Source: Bacteroides sp. 224
Lineage (GTDB): Bacteria > Bacteroidota > Bacteroidia > Bacteroidales > Bacteroidaceae
NCBI RefSeq assembly: GCF_010500995.1
Contig: NZ_QVMK01000014.1
Coordinates: forward strand, 32,277 to 96,276
DNA length: 64,000 nucleotides
Direction: 5' to 3'
Positions 36,569 to 45,519 of the stretch are shown here, in pieces. Within the stretch, counting starts at the first letter, position 1. Each line of letters opens with the position of its first letter. The notes beneath the pieces were generated by a model, which saw only the letters and a list, made by a program, of their open reading frames with translations, searched no databases and was not told the origin of the DNA. A program made the translations under genes and the position numbers.

Positions 36569-38653
36569 ATGAAAATAACACAATATCGCAACGACGAAAA
36601 AGCAAAGAAGCAAACTCTGCGCACGCTAAGCATGGAAACAGCACTAACGGCACTAAGAACAGAACCCAAAAGTCGCCCGGTGACCACCATGCGCAACCTA
36701 CTATGCCATGCCCTACCGGGAAAAGAGTATGATTATGTGCAGAAGGTTCCGTGCCTGATTTTTGGCGGCGTATTTCATAAGGTAGGCAGCGACCGGGAAA
36801 TGACCACCTACAACGGGCTGATTACGCTGGAAGTAAACAACCTTGCCCATATTAAAGAAGCTCAGGAACTGCGCAACCTGGCCGGCACGCTGCCACAAAC
36901 CTTGCTCGCCTTTGTTGGCTCCAGTGGCAAGAGTGTAAAGATTCTGGTGCCCTTCACCCTGCCCGACGGCACGCTGCCTCAAACGCCCGAGTACATCCGT
37001 TTCTTTCATGCATACGCCTACCGCGAAGCGGTGAAATGGTATCAGCCTCAACTGAATATAGAGATTGAATTGCGGAAGCCAACTCCGGAAACAGCCGTAC
37101 GCCTTAGCTACGACCCTACTCTTTATTATAATCCTCAGGCAGTTGCCATCCGCATTGAGCAACCTCTCCACGAGCCCGAAAACCCTACCTTTTCGGAAGT
37201 CAGAAAGCAGATGAGCGACCCACTCGAACGGCTTCTGCCGGGCTATGAGCGTTATTACATCATCGACAACCTTTTTGAAACGTCTTTATGGGATGCCATG
37301 AGTCAGATAAACGGCATCGACAGCGACCGGGATTTGCAGCCTTTCTTCACACGATTGGCCGAAAACTGCTTCCGGTCGGGCATCCCCGAAGAAGATGCCT
37401 TGCGCTATACCTTGTGCAAATGGGATCTACGCAATTACGAACTATTGGCACGCAACTCCTTTCGGACAGCATACGGCTTAGGCAAAATATTTGGCGACAA
37501 ACCTTGCATTACCTCTACCATGACCCTCATTGCCCGGTTAGACGAATTTATGCAGCGTCGCTACCGCCTGCGCCGGAACACGGTGAAGGGAGTAGTGGAG
37601 TATCATGAACGGAAGTCTTTCCGGTTCGACTTTAATCCGCTCACCAAACAGGCCATCAACAGCATCACCATGAATGCCCTCTCGGAAGGTATTCCTGCTT
37701 GGGATGCCGACATTAAAAGGTATCTCGAATCGGACAAGGTGCTCAGCTACAACCCCATCGAAGAATACTTGTTGGCACTTCCCGGTTGGGACGGGAAAGA
37801 TTACATCCGCGAACTGGCCAATCGCATCAAGTGCCATAATCCGCGTTGGGCCGATCTGTTCTACACCTGGTTTCTTTCTATGGTAGCCCACTGGCAACAA
37901 AAAGACCGTCAGCACGCCAACAGCGCCCTGCCTTTGCTGGTAGGCGATCAGGGTTGTGGAAAATCTACGTTCTGCCTAAACTTGCTTCCTCCCGAACTGC
38001 GCGATTATTATACCGACAGCATCGACTTTAGCAACCGTCGGGATGTAGAGCTGGCACTGAACCGCTTCGCACTGATTAATATGGACGAATTCGATTCCAT
38101 CAGTCCCTCCTATCAGGGCTTTATGAAGCATATCATTCAGAAAGCAGTTGTCCAAACTCGTCGCCCACATGGTAGCACCACCGAGAAGCTGCGTCGTTAT
38201 GCCACATTCATCGCCACCAGCAATAATTTCGATTTACTGACCGACCCTACCGGTAGTCGCCGTTTTATTTGCATCGAGGTAGATGGAATTATCGACTATC
38301 AGCAGCCCGTCAACCACAAGCAACTATATGCACAGGCCGTACACGCCTTACAGCAAGATGAACGTTATTGGTTTACACACGAAGAGGAGGCTTATATCAC
38401 CCGAAGCAACCTGAATTTTCAACACACCAGCCCGGAAGAGGAGTATATATATGCGTACTTCCGCTCACCCGTCAGCGGAGAGAGTCACGAGGAACTAACC
38501 TGTGCAGAGATATTGGAAAGAATCAGCACACGGAAACCAAACTTTAAATGCACACGAACGGCAGCAATTAAGTTAGGAAAGGCAATGAAGGCGAAGTTTA
38601 AATCGAGAAGAGCACACCGGGGATGGGTGTATGAGGTGGTGGAGATGGGGTGA
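36569..38653 (+). CDS. Primase-like BT4734 domain fused to VirE/VapE helicase
   Basis: The 694-residue protein has an N-terminal region (about 30-200) of the BT4734/VirE-N type, a primase-like domain with GLITLEVNNL and LAFVGSSGKSVKILVPF. The C-terminal VapE/VirE P-loop ATPase covers about 390-640. Walker A is GDQGCGKST (459-467), Walker B is ALINMDEFD, and a later FIATSNNFDLLTDPTGSRRF carries the sensor and arginine residues. The layout is like the primase-helicases of phage satellites and integrated elements, which start replication at iterons. With the HU gene before it and iteron-like repeats further upstream, it could form a replication module. No integrase or attachment site is visible. 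Confidence 0.85.
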   Translation: MKITQYRNDEKAKKQTLRTLSMETALTALRTEPKSRPVTTMRNLLCHALPGKEYDYVQKVPCLIFGGVFHKVGSDREMTTYNGLITLEVNNLAHIKEAQELRNLAGTLPQTLLAFVGSSGKSVKILVPFTLPDGTLPQTPEYIRFFHAYAYREAVKWYQPQLNIEIELRKPTPETAVRLSYDPTLYYNPQAVAIRIEQPLHEPENPTFSEVRKQMSDPLERLLPGYERYYIIDNLFETSLWDAMSQINGIDSDRDLQPFFTRLAENCFRSGIPEEDALRYTLCKWDLRNYELLARNSFRTAYGLGKIFGDKPCITSTMTLIARLDEFMQRRYRLRRNTVKGVVEYHERKSFRFDFNPLTKQAINSITMNALSEGIPAWDADIKRYLESDKVLSYNPIEEYLLALPGWDGKDYIRELANRIKCHNPRWADLFYTWFLSMVAHWQQKDRQHANSALPLLVGDQGCGKSTFCLNLLPPELRDYYTDSIDFSNRRDVELALNRFALINMDEFDSISPSYQGFMKHIIQKAVVQTRRPHGSTTEKLRRYATFIATSNNFDLLTDPTGSRRFICIEVDGIIDYQQPVNHKQLYAQAVHALQQDERYWFTHEEEAYITRSNLNFQHTSPEEEYIYAYFRSPVSGESHEELTCAEILERISTRKPNFKCTRTAAIKLGKAMKAKFKSRRAHRGWVYEVVEMG

Positions 38654-38703
38654 TACGAGTTTCAATGAGGCTCATAAATATAAAGAAAATAAGTGATTGA
38701 ACT

Positions 38704-38818
38704 AGCCTCACCCCGACCCTCTCCAAAGGAGAGGGGAAAGAGGTTACAGATCGCGCATGAATAGCTTGCATAGTGTTTCTCCAGCTCCCTCTCCTTTGGA
38801 GAGGGTTGGGGTGAGGCT
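38704..38818. repeat. REPIN-like pair of inverted repeats
   Basis: A 33-base repeat at about 38704-38736 (AGCCTCACCCCGACCCTCTC type) and its inverted copy at about 38785-38818 flank 48 bases. Each arm also contains its own small palindrome around TCTCC-AAAG-GAGA. The arrangement matches those at 59889-60022 and 61402-61565. Confidence 0.88.
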
Positions 38819-38854
38819 TTTCCCTCAAAACGATATATCTCTACCAATTCCTCC

Positions 38855-39256
38855 TCACCCCTTCTTCGGTTTCTTTTGCCCGGCAGTAACAATCGTCCAA
38901 TCCGCCTCTTTCAGTCTACGGATTTCGTTTCTTAAAGATATGTTTTCTTCTAAAAGTCGGTCGGCTTTCGCCTCCATTTCTTTGTAAAGGCGATAAATGG
39001 AAGATTCATTAAATAGCTGATCCGCCTCTATCGGTTGCTCCAACCTAAGCATAGAACCGTTTCCGGTAATCAGCCATTCGGGGTTAATATCCCGACAATA
39101 GTCGATAATTTTATTTATAACACCTTCTCCCATATCTGCACCACGCTTCTTCTGGATACTAAGGTACCCATTAGATAGCCCCATATCCTTTTCAATAGAA
39201 GAAGGTTTAAGTTTTTTCTGATCAAGATATAAGTATAATCGTTCAATTGCTTTCAT
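38855..39256 (-). CDS. Phage-type helix-turn-helix repressor
   Basis: The 133-residue protein has an N-terminal Cro/CI-type helix-turn-helix (about 1-65: KPSSIEKDMGLSNGYLSI, ending in the common INPEWLITGNGSML). A C-terminal coiled coil (about 85-118) probably serves for dimerisation. There is no peptidase domain. It is divergent from the five-gene lipoprotein operon at 39523-43890 and downstream, on the other strand, of the primase-helicase. Either could be its target; the divergent operon is the closer one. Confidence 0.83.
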   Translation of the reverse strand: MKAIERLYLYLDQKKLKPSSIEKDMGLSNGYLSIQKKRGADMGEGVINKIIDYCRDINPEWLITGNGSMLRLEQPIEADQLFNESSIYRLYKEMEAKADRLLEENISLRNEIRRLKEADWTIVTAGQKKPKKG

Positions 39257-39284
39257 TTTACACTCGAATATTTTCGGTTTATCG

Positions 39285-39315
39285 CTTGCAAATCCGACAA
39301 TAGTCGATATATTTG
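39285..39315 (+). promoter_or_regulatory. Promoter of the five-gene lipoprotein operon
   Basis: CTTG at 39285-39288, a 19-base spacer and TATATTTG at 39308-39315 fit the Bacteroides promoter. The first convincing gene starts at 39523, so the leader is about 200 bases. The divergent repressor starts at 39256, leaving room for operators here. The rest of 39316-39522 holds no gene I trust. Confidence 0.5.
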
Positions 39316-39522
39316 CAGATTATTCTATCGGAAGAATGCCTAAAGTTACAAACTAACATTTGAAAATGAAATATATGGCAAAGCTTTTTCGACCATACAC
39401 TTTAAACAATAGAGAAGCGTTGTATTTGTTAACAAACCACAAAACAGAACTTCAAGCCCTTACCTTTTTCAGCAATAGCATCTTAACTAAGACATACAAT
39501 AATTCAAACTATAACAAAAAAA

Positions 39523-40611
39523 ATGAAGTACATGAAAAAGATTAGCGCATTATCAGCAGTAATATTCCTGTTACTGTGTATGACTGCTTGTAGCAGCGAC
39601 GACGAAAAAGTGCCTACCATTGTAGCAAACAATCAACAAGCATTGCAACAAGTGGCTTATGCCGACGACATACAAGGCGAAAGCACCGTAAGTTTCACCA
39701 CCCTCGGGGCATGGCACTCTGTTATTAAAGATGCCTCAACCACACGCGAAGGCTCCTCGAAAAGCAGTAACTGGGTTTCCATATCTCCGAATAGTGGAGA
39801 TAAAGCAGGTGTTTACAATATCAACATTACGCTAACGCCCAATGAAAGTGGCGAAAACCGCTCGGCCATCATTTCCATTATTTGCGGAGATCAGGAGATT
39901 GAAATTAGTGTTTCGCAAAAAGGAGTAACAAAGGAAGAGGAAAAAAACGGGGAGGAACAGAAAGAAACAGAAGGCATTGTAAAGAAAATAAATGGAGAAA
40001 CCGTTGTTTATATGGATTTTGAAAGCGTTCTTATTGCAAAGCAAATAGGGGAAAAGTTATACCCTACCAAATCTTATTCTTCTACAGAATGGGGATATAT
40101 AATTTCAAAAGACTACTATAACCGAGAATGGCGTTGCGATTATGAATATGAACATTTAGGACATCTTGCTCAAACAAGCACTTATTTAACAACCCAAGAA
40201 GGTTCCAATAAATGCTTAGCATTATACTATTGGGATAGCAACAAACTTTCCTACATACGTGGAGATCAAAACGGAGTAAGTCGCGATGGTTACTTACGTA
40301 CCAACCTTACATACGGAAGTACAAAATACACACTTGGAAATATTGATATAAATTGGTTATTAGCAACAGATGAATACTACATAGATTTACCTGTATCAGC
40401 CATCGGTATAAAAACTACAAAAAATGAAAACCTTCTTATTGAGAAAACACAAATAGAAGAAAAAGGAGATGGTAAATACAACTATAAATATACCTATCGA
40501 TATGTATTTAATGAGGCCGGATACATCACTGAAATCTACGAAACCAGAGAACATTCAGTTTTTGAGAATTCTAAAGAAGAAGAGCGACTTATTTACACTT
40601 TTGAATATTAA
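39523..40611 (+). CDS. BACON-domain lipoprotein
   Basis: The 362-residue lipoprotein (lipobox MTACS) has a BACON domain at about residues 60-137, recognisable from the pattern SNWVSISPNSGDKAGVYNI and ending IEISVSQKG. After a charged linker, the C-terminal part (about 150-362) is rich in Tyr/Trp and beta strands, and I do not recognise it. BACON domains are carbohydrate- or mucin-associated modules on Bacteroides surface proteins. It opens a five-gene operon with gaps of 10-30 bases. Confidence 0.82.
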   Translation: MKYMKKISALSAVIFLLLCMTACSSDDEKVPTIVANNQQALQQVAYADDIQGESTVSFTTLGAWHSVIKDASTTREGSSKSSNWVSISPNSGDKAGVYNINITLTPNESGENRSAIISIICGDQEIEISVSQKGVTKEEEKNGEEQKETEGIVKKINGETVVYMDFESVLIAKQIGEKLYPTKSYSSTEWGYIISKDYYNREWRCDYEYEHLGHLAQTSTYLTTQEGSNKCLALYYWDSNKLSYIRGDQNGVSRDGYLRTNLTYGSTKYTLGNIDINWLLATDEYYIDLPVSAIGIKTTKNENLLIEKTQIEEKGDGKYNYKYTYRYVFNEAGYITEIYETREHSVFENSKEEERLIYTFEY

Positions 40612-40626
40612 AACCTTCATAACATT

Positions 40627-41412
40627 ATGGAAGATATCACCGCAATTTGCATTTTAGTAGCCTTAGGCTTTGCTATTCTACACATTATCTATGATTTCTT
40701 TATCAAGAAAAAGTTCGCTGCCTATCAGGTTGACGATTTTCGGAAGATACGGTTAGATGCCAACCTGCCCGAATTCAGCTCGGAAGAGGAAAACAACCGC
40801 GCCTCCAACCTACTGGAAGAGGTATACGAAAGCTGGCCGGTAGTAGAAGTTACCGAAGACGACGAACTGCACGCCCCACTCACCGGCAAACAGATGAAAG
40901 CCTCTACTGCATTGCTGAAAGAAGTAATTACCATTGCTCCTACCGAAGAAGATCTGACCGAACGCCTAAACGAACTATCGGGAGTGGTAAACAGTGCCAA
41001 TAAGCGCTGCTTCAACGGATCGAAAACATTGGTTATCTCTGCACTCGCCATTTATATACTGCTCTCGCTCATTTCGGGCACTTGGGCAGGTGCTACCTTC
41101 TTTATTGGCAGCATTGTTTTCTACATCTTGGCAAGCATGACACCTACATTCATGATTAACAAAAGAATAATGAGTGCCAGTGACGGCAAACGCAGCTTTA
41201 TGACTTCAATTATAGGCGGACTGTTTGGAAGCGTAGCTACAGCCAAAACCATAAAGTATGTCAACAAAAATACGGGCGAAGTAGTAGATACCGACAACAG
41301 TGACACTTGGATTAAACTTGCTTTCACCTTTATCGTATTGGTGTTTGTCAGCTTCTTTATCGCAGTAATCGGATTGATTAATTATGTACGCAATTATTGG
41401 TTGTATATTTAA
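40627..41412 (+). CDS. Multi-pass membrane protein of unknown function
   Basis: This 261-residue protein has an N-terminal membrane segment (about 4-24) and a soluble acidic region (about 35-125) with EDDELHAPLTGKQ. Two close membrane segments follow (about 137-180), and a last one lies at about 226-252. I do not recognise a family. It begins 15 bases after the BACON lipoprotein gene and precedes another lipoprotein by 10 bases, so it may anchor or export products of the operon. Confidence 0.7.
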   Translation: MEDITAICILVALGFAILHIIYDFFIKKKFAAYQVDDFRKIRLDANLPEFSSEEENNRASNLLEEVYESWPVVEVTEDDELHAPLTGKQMKASTALLKEVITIAPTEEDLTERLNELSGVVNSANKRCFNGSKTLVISALAIYILLSLISGTWAGATFFIGSIVFYILASMTPTFMINKRIMSASDGKRSFMTSIIGGLFGSVATAKTIKYVNKNTGEVVDTDNSDTWIKLAFTFIVLVFVSFFIAVIGLINYVRNYWLYI

Positions 41413-41422
41413 AAAGAAACTT

Positions 41423-42439
41423 ATGAACTACTTAAAAAGAAACATATTTCTTTTACCAGCTATACTTTTGTTCCTTTCTGCTTGTTCGGATTCGGACACA
41501 GGTGATTCAGAAGAAAATGATTCAACAAATATAGAAACCATCTTATCGGAATTAGAGAAAGAAACTGATATTAGCATTTTTACTGAGTCGCTAAAATCTG
41601 CCGATTTGCAGGATATAAATGGGCCTGTTACCATTTTTGCTATACAGAACGATGCCCTCAGCACTCGCAGTTCAAAGGCTACAATGGCCATCGGCAAGGA
41701 TGAATTATTGTACCATATTATAAAAGGAGCATACAGCGATCTATCTCAAATCAGCAATATGACTACACTTAACAAACAAAGTGTTGATATAGAAACTATT
41801 TATGTAAAAAATACTCCCTATACTTATGTGAATGATGTTATTATAAACTCTTCACCAACAATATTAGAAGGAGGAAATGTACTATATAAAACAAATCTGT
41901 CTTTGTTATTGAGTAGAACACCACCATCCAAAAACAACAATGAAGAATATATTGACTGGCTCGCCATGAAGTTAGAAGGAGAGTGGATTCTGGTAGATAA
42001 TGAATCATACAATATCTACGTTGAAGATTACAACAAAAAAGAAATTACACCAATAGATTCGAAAGATTCTCGACGATATCAGTATAGAGAAATATTCGAG
42101 CGAGACAGAACGTATTACAGCAAAGGAATGTTGGGTAAATATGAAGCTGTTTACAACAAGGAAGAACACAGCATTATCAAAGGGACTGGCTCCAGGGCCG
42201 ACAAAGCTTGGTTTGGTTTAAGTACATCTGACAATCAAGAGATTGCCTTATCCGGAAGAACGGTATTGTCTAATGGGCAATCATATCCGGTAGGAACGAT
42301 GCATATTGATGAGAACTTTGGTATAGGATCGCACATGAAATATATTATTTGTTCGCCGGGATACAGTTTAAATCCTCCAATGCTATACCCGGCGGAACGA
42401 GATTCTTTGGTTTACATCTTCCAAAAAATCTGTAATTAG
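41423..42439 (+). CDS. Lipoprotein with FAS1 (fasciclin-like) domain
   Basis: Starting at 41423 (MNYLKRNIFLLPAILLF) the protein has 338 residues with lipobox LSACS. The upstream in-frame ATG at 41384 lies inside the preceding gene and is rejected. Residues about 40-165 look like a fasciclin domain: a DISIFTESLKSADLQ start, GPVTIFAIQNDAL, and LLYHIIKGAYSD. The second half (about 170-338) is unassigned. FAS1 domains mediate adhesion or ligand binding at the cell surface. The gene belongs to the same operon as its neighbours. Confidence 0.72.
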   Translation: MNYLKRNIFLLPAILLFLSACSDSDTGDSEENDSTNIETILSELEKETDISIFTESLKSADLQDINGPVTIFAIQNDALSTRSSKATMAIGKDELLYHIIKGAYSDLSQISNMTTLNKQSVDIETIYVKNTPYTYVNDVIINSSPTILEGGNVLYKTNLSLLLSRTPPSKNNNEEYIDWLAMKLEGEWILVDNESYNIYVEDYNKKEITPIDSKDSRRYQYREIFERDRTYYSKGMLGKYEAVYNKEEHSIIKGTGSRADKAWFGLSTSDNQEIALSGRTVLSNGQSYPVGTMHIDENFGIGSHMKYIICSPGYSLNPPMLYPAERDSLVYIFQKICN

Positions 42440-42464
42440 TAGTTAACTATAAATTAAAGAAATT

Positions 42465-42866
42465 ATGAAAGCAATTAAAACATTTTTATTTCTTTTCGCT
42501 ATTATTTTACTTACAGCTTGCAGCAGCACCTCCAACCCTACAAAATTGGCAGAAAAGTTTGCCACAGCATATCTTAATGCTGATTATGACAAATGCAACA
42601 AGATGATGGAAGAGGAAGAGTTTACTCCTTCGAGTGAAATGTCTAAATTCGAAAAAGAGGCCGTCAAAGCAATGAAAGAGGAAGCTAAAAAAAAGAAATA
42701 TGTGCTTACAATAGATGAAGATTCTTCTGATATAGACGAAGATAGCGCAACCATCTATTTTGATATCACCTCGAAAACGGACCCTGAGTTTAAGGAAACA
42801 ATAAGAGTAAATATTGAGAAAGACGATAACAACAAGTGGGTGGTTGACGGATTCAAACAATTATAA
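42465..42866 (+). CDS. Small lipoprotein, DUF4878/NTF2-like
   Basis: The 133-residue lipoprotein (lipobox LTACS) has a cone-shaped NTF2-like domain of the DUF4878 type: PTKLAEKFATAYLNADYDK, a Lys/Glu-rich helix, then beta strands ending NNKWVVDGFKQL. Such proteins are frequent in Bacteroides and have no settled function. It lies fourth in the operon, 25 bases after the FAS1 lipoprotein. Confidence 0.8.
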   Translation: MKAIKTFLFLFAIILLTACSSTSNPTKLAEKFATAYLNADYDKCNKMMEEEEFTPSSEMSKFEKEAVKAMKEEAKKKKYVLTIDEDSSDIDEDSATIYFDITSKTDPEFKETIRVNIEKDDNNKWVVDGFKQL

Positions 42867-42879
42867 TCGGCATAAACAA

Positions 42880-43890
42880 ATGAAAACAAAAAGCATATTC
42901 ATTCTATCATTCATAGTAATGGTGGCGTTTACAACGGAAACATCGGCACAAGGCTGGCTCAACAAAGCTCTTAAAAAGGTGGAAGATGTAACAAAGATAG
43001 TGGATGGAGCTGTAAACAGTTTGGATGGAAGCCCAGCAGAAGAGACAGAAAAACAAACAGCCACTTCTAACAACATCGGTGCAACCATTAAATGCAGCAA
43101 CAAAAATCTGAATATTCAATTCGAAAGCTGCATCAGAGATGGCAAGCTCACTGTACTATCCTATTATGTTACCAATAATGGCAACGACTTGAAGCTGAAC
43201 TATATAGGGCGCACAAATGTGGTTTCGGGACAAACTGCAACTTCTTTCTACGACAACGAAGGCAAACAGTACAAATGGACCGACATAACCTTTGGCGAAG
43301 AGCGATACAATGGCACAGAGTGGCTGGCTCCCGTAGTGCTGCCACAAGGAGTTAAAATAAAATGTACCGTCGTTTTGGCAAACGTAAGCAAAACAGCCAA
43401 ACAATTAAACAGAGCAACAGTTACGGGTTGGGATTTTGTTCTCCAATTCAACAACGTGCCTATTTATACGGTAGACCAAACATTGGCAAAAGACAATGTA
43501 ATTCTCAAGAAGGAAAATCCGGTGGGAGGACTGGCAGAAAAAGCACACAAAGAAACATATACAATAGAATCGGTTACCATCACCGAAAATAATACGCAAA
43601 TTCGTGTTTTAGTTCAGGCTCCACAAATTAACAATATACAAATCACACCGGGATACAACCCTGATATTGAATTAAAAGCAGACGGGAAAAGTTATGCTCT
43701 ATTAAACGCTTTCGGTGTATCAAAGCATTGGCTATATACCCAATATTATACTCTTGAAGCAGGGCAATCGGGATATATTGATCTTGTTTTCGAGAAAATC
43801 CCCGAAACTACCCAAACAATCAGTATTCAGTCTGAAGACTTACTTTGGAAATCGGTTTGGCTTGTAGATCCACCAAAGCCCGGTGCATAA
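42880..43890 (+). CDS. Secreted protein of unknown function
   Basis: Starting at 42880 (MKTKSIFILSFIVMVAF) the protein has 336 residues and a signal peptide ending near ETSAQG. An upstream ATG overlaps the previous gene and lacks a signal peptide, so it is rejected. A short amphipathic helix (NKALKKVEDVTKIVDGAV) is followed by two beta-rich repeats (about 65-200 and 225-336). These could be immunoglobulin-like or DUF4352-type modules. I do not recognise a definite family. It ends the operon, ahead of a hairpin at 43994-44026. Confidence 0.7.
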   Translation: MKTKSIFILSFIVMVAFTTETSAQGWLNKALKKVEDVTKIVDGAVNSLDGSPAEETEKQTATSNNIGATIKCSNKNLNIQFESCIRDGKLTVLSYYVTNNGNDLKLNYIGRTNVVSGQTATSFYDNEGKQYKWTDITFGEERYNGTEWLAPVVLPQGVKIKCTVVLANVSKTAKQLNRATVTGWDFVLQFNNVPIYTVDQTLAKDNVILKKENPVGGLAEKAHKETYTIESVTITENNTQIRVLVQAPQINNIQITPGYNPDIELKADGKSYALLNAFGVSKHWLYTQYYTLEAGQSGYIDLVFEKIPETTQTISIQSEDLLWKSVWLVDPPKPGA

Positions 43891-43993
43891 TACACACGAT
43901 AACCGCAAGTGAATTACGCTTCAGGTGTATAACATCACTCCCGAATTAACGTTCGTAAAACCAAAAAATAAGTTTGTTTGGATTATTTGCTTT

Positions 43994-44026
43994 GAGCTTA
44001 CCCTCGCCCTTTGGGCGAGGAAGCTC
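43994..44026. terminator. Hairpin between convergent genes
   Basis: GAGCTT..CCTCGCCC and GGGCGAGG..AAGCTC pair around a TTT loop. The site lies between the ends of the lipoprotein operon (plus) and hisS (minus). T-tracts are weak on both sides, so it may be bidirectional but inefficient. Confidence 0.6.
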
Positions 44027-44040
44027 TACAGCTCATATTT

Positions 44041-45402
44041 TTACTTCAAAGCCTGAATCAGTTCATCAATCGTCACCAGATTCTGCTCTCCCTTCTCCAT
44101 ATCCTTAAGCATCACCTTGCCGGCATTCATTTCATCCTCGCCCACAATGGCTACAAAAGGGATATTCTTATTGTTGGCGTAAGTCATTTGCTTCTTCATC
44201 TTAGATGAATCGGGGAAAAGTTCGGCTGTAATACCTGCCGCTCTTACTTTCATTAACACCCCCATACAGTAAGCGGCTTCTTTCTCTCCGAAGTTCACAA
44301 AGAGTAGTTTGGTTGCATTTACTGCTTCTTTGGGATATAGTTCCAGTTGATTAAGTACATCAAATATTCGGTCGGCACCAAAAGAGATTCCCACACCCGA
44401 TACGCCGGACAAGCCGAATACTCCTGTCAGATTATCATAGCGGCCTCCACCTGTGATACTGCCAATTTGCACATCAAGGGCTTTGACTTCAAAAATGGCT
44501 CCGGTGTAGTAGTTTAGTCCGCGTGCTAATGTCAGGTCAAGCTCTATTTCGTTTTTAATACCAAGTGCACTTAGGGTGGTAAGAATAAATTCGCTTTCTT
44601 CTACTCCTTTTATTCCGGTTTCGCTACCTGCCAACACATTCTTCAAGGTTGCCAACTTCTCTGCATTAGAACCACTCAAGAGAATAATGGGTTGCAACTT
44701 AGCAATGGCTTCTTCGCTAATGCCCTTCTCGGCCAGTTCCTTGTTTACATTGTCAAGACCTATCTTGTCTAACTTATCAATGGCTACGGTGATGTCTACG
44801 ATTTTATCCGATTCGCCAATGATTTCTGCAATACCCGATAAGATCTTACGATTATTAATTTTGATGCAAACGCGAATATCAAAACGGGTAAACACCTCGT
44901 CTACTATTTGCATCAACTCTACTTCGTTCAGTAAAGAGTCGCTGCCCACCACATCGGCATCACATTGATAAAATTCGCGATAGCGCCCTTTCTGCGGACG
45001 GTCGGCACGCCATACGGGTTGTATCTGGTAGCGTTTAAAAGGAAAACTGATTTCATTCTGGTGCATCACCACATAACGGGCAAAAGGAACAGTTAAGTCA
45101 TAACGAAGTCCCTTTTCGCAGAATTTGCTTGCCAGCTTGGCGGCATCACGACTCAACAACTCTTCGTCTGAGATTCCCTTGAAGTAATCGCCCGAGTTTT
45201 GTATTTTAAAAAGCAGTTTGTCACCTTCTTCCCCATATTTCCCCATCAAGGTAGAGAGCATTTCCATAGATGGTGTTTCTATCTGCTGAAATCCGTACAG
45301 ATGATATACGTCACGAATTGTATTGAATATATAATTACGCTTCGCCATCTCTACCGGCGAAAAATCACGCGTACCTTTGGGTATACTGGGTTTTGCTGCC
45401 AT
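44041..45402 (-). CDS. hisS: Histidyl-tRNA synthetase
   Basis: The 453-residue class II synthetase starts [15 protein letters not shown] with motif 1, has motif 2 in [13 protein letters not shown], and the histidine-specific [15 protein letters not shown] and GGGRYDNL. The anticodon-binding domain fills about 360-453. It charges tRNA-His in the cytoplasm. It is transcribed alone, divergent from the radical SAM gene. Confidence 0.97.
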   Translation of the reverse strand: MAAKPSIPKGTRDFSPVEMAKRNYIFNTIRDVYHLYGFQQIETPSMEMLSTLMGKYGEEGDKLLFKIQNSGDYFKGISDEELLSRDAAKLASKFCEKGLRYDLTVPFARYVVMHQNEISFPFKRYQIQPVWRADRPQKGRYREFYQCDADVVGSDSLLNEVELMQIVDEVFTRFDIRVCIKINNRKILSGIAEIIGESDKIVDITVAIDKLDKIGLDNVNKELAEKGISEEAIAKLQPIILLSGSNAEKLATLKNVLAGSETGIKGVEESEFILTTLSALGIKNEIELDLTLARGLNYYTGAIFEVKALDVQIGSITGGGRYDNLTGVFGLSGVSGVGISFGADRIFDVLNQLELYPKEAVNATKLLFVNFGEKEAAYCMGVLMKVRAAGITAELFPDSSKMKKQMTYANNKNIPFVAIVGEDEMNAGKVMLKDMEKGEQNLVTIDELIQALK

Positions 45403-45436
45403 ACATTTTATCTATTAAAATTATTTTTGAAATCGC

Positions 45437-45444
45437 AAAGGTAC
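45437..45444 (-). promoter_or_regulatory. Candidate -7 box of hisS
   Basis: The minus strand reads TACCTTTG, a perfect TAnnTTTG match, 35 bases before the hisS start codon. The identical box drives the leucine operon and the small lipoprotein at the right end. Confidence 0.55.
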
Positions 45445-45481
45445 AACAAATTAGGTGTTGGCTTAAACTTTTATATCTTTT

Positions 45482-45515
45482 TTTGCCTTGCGTTGGTTTC
45501 ATTTTTATACATTTG
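45482..45515 (+). promoter_or_regulatory. Promoter of the radical SAM gene, possibly leaderless
   Basis: TACATTTG at 45508-45515 is preceded by TTTG at 45482-45485 (22-base spacer). The start codon ATG begins only four bases after the -7 box, so the transcript would have almost no leader. Confidence 0.45.
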
Positions 45516-45519
45516 CTGT

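Noticed and set aside
38598..38892. Two overlapping minus-strand frames of 76 residues
   Set aside because: They translate the REPIN-like pair and overlap the ends of real genes on both sides.
39360..39545. A 61-residue plus-strand frame before the BACON lipoprotein
   Set aside because: It overlaps the lipoprotein start, has no recognisable feature, and looks like an open stretch of the long leader.
45199..45519. Extended start of the radical SAM frame
   Set aside because: It runs antisense through hisS and before the promoter. The ATG at 45520 gives a normal radical SAM N-terminus.
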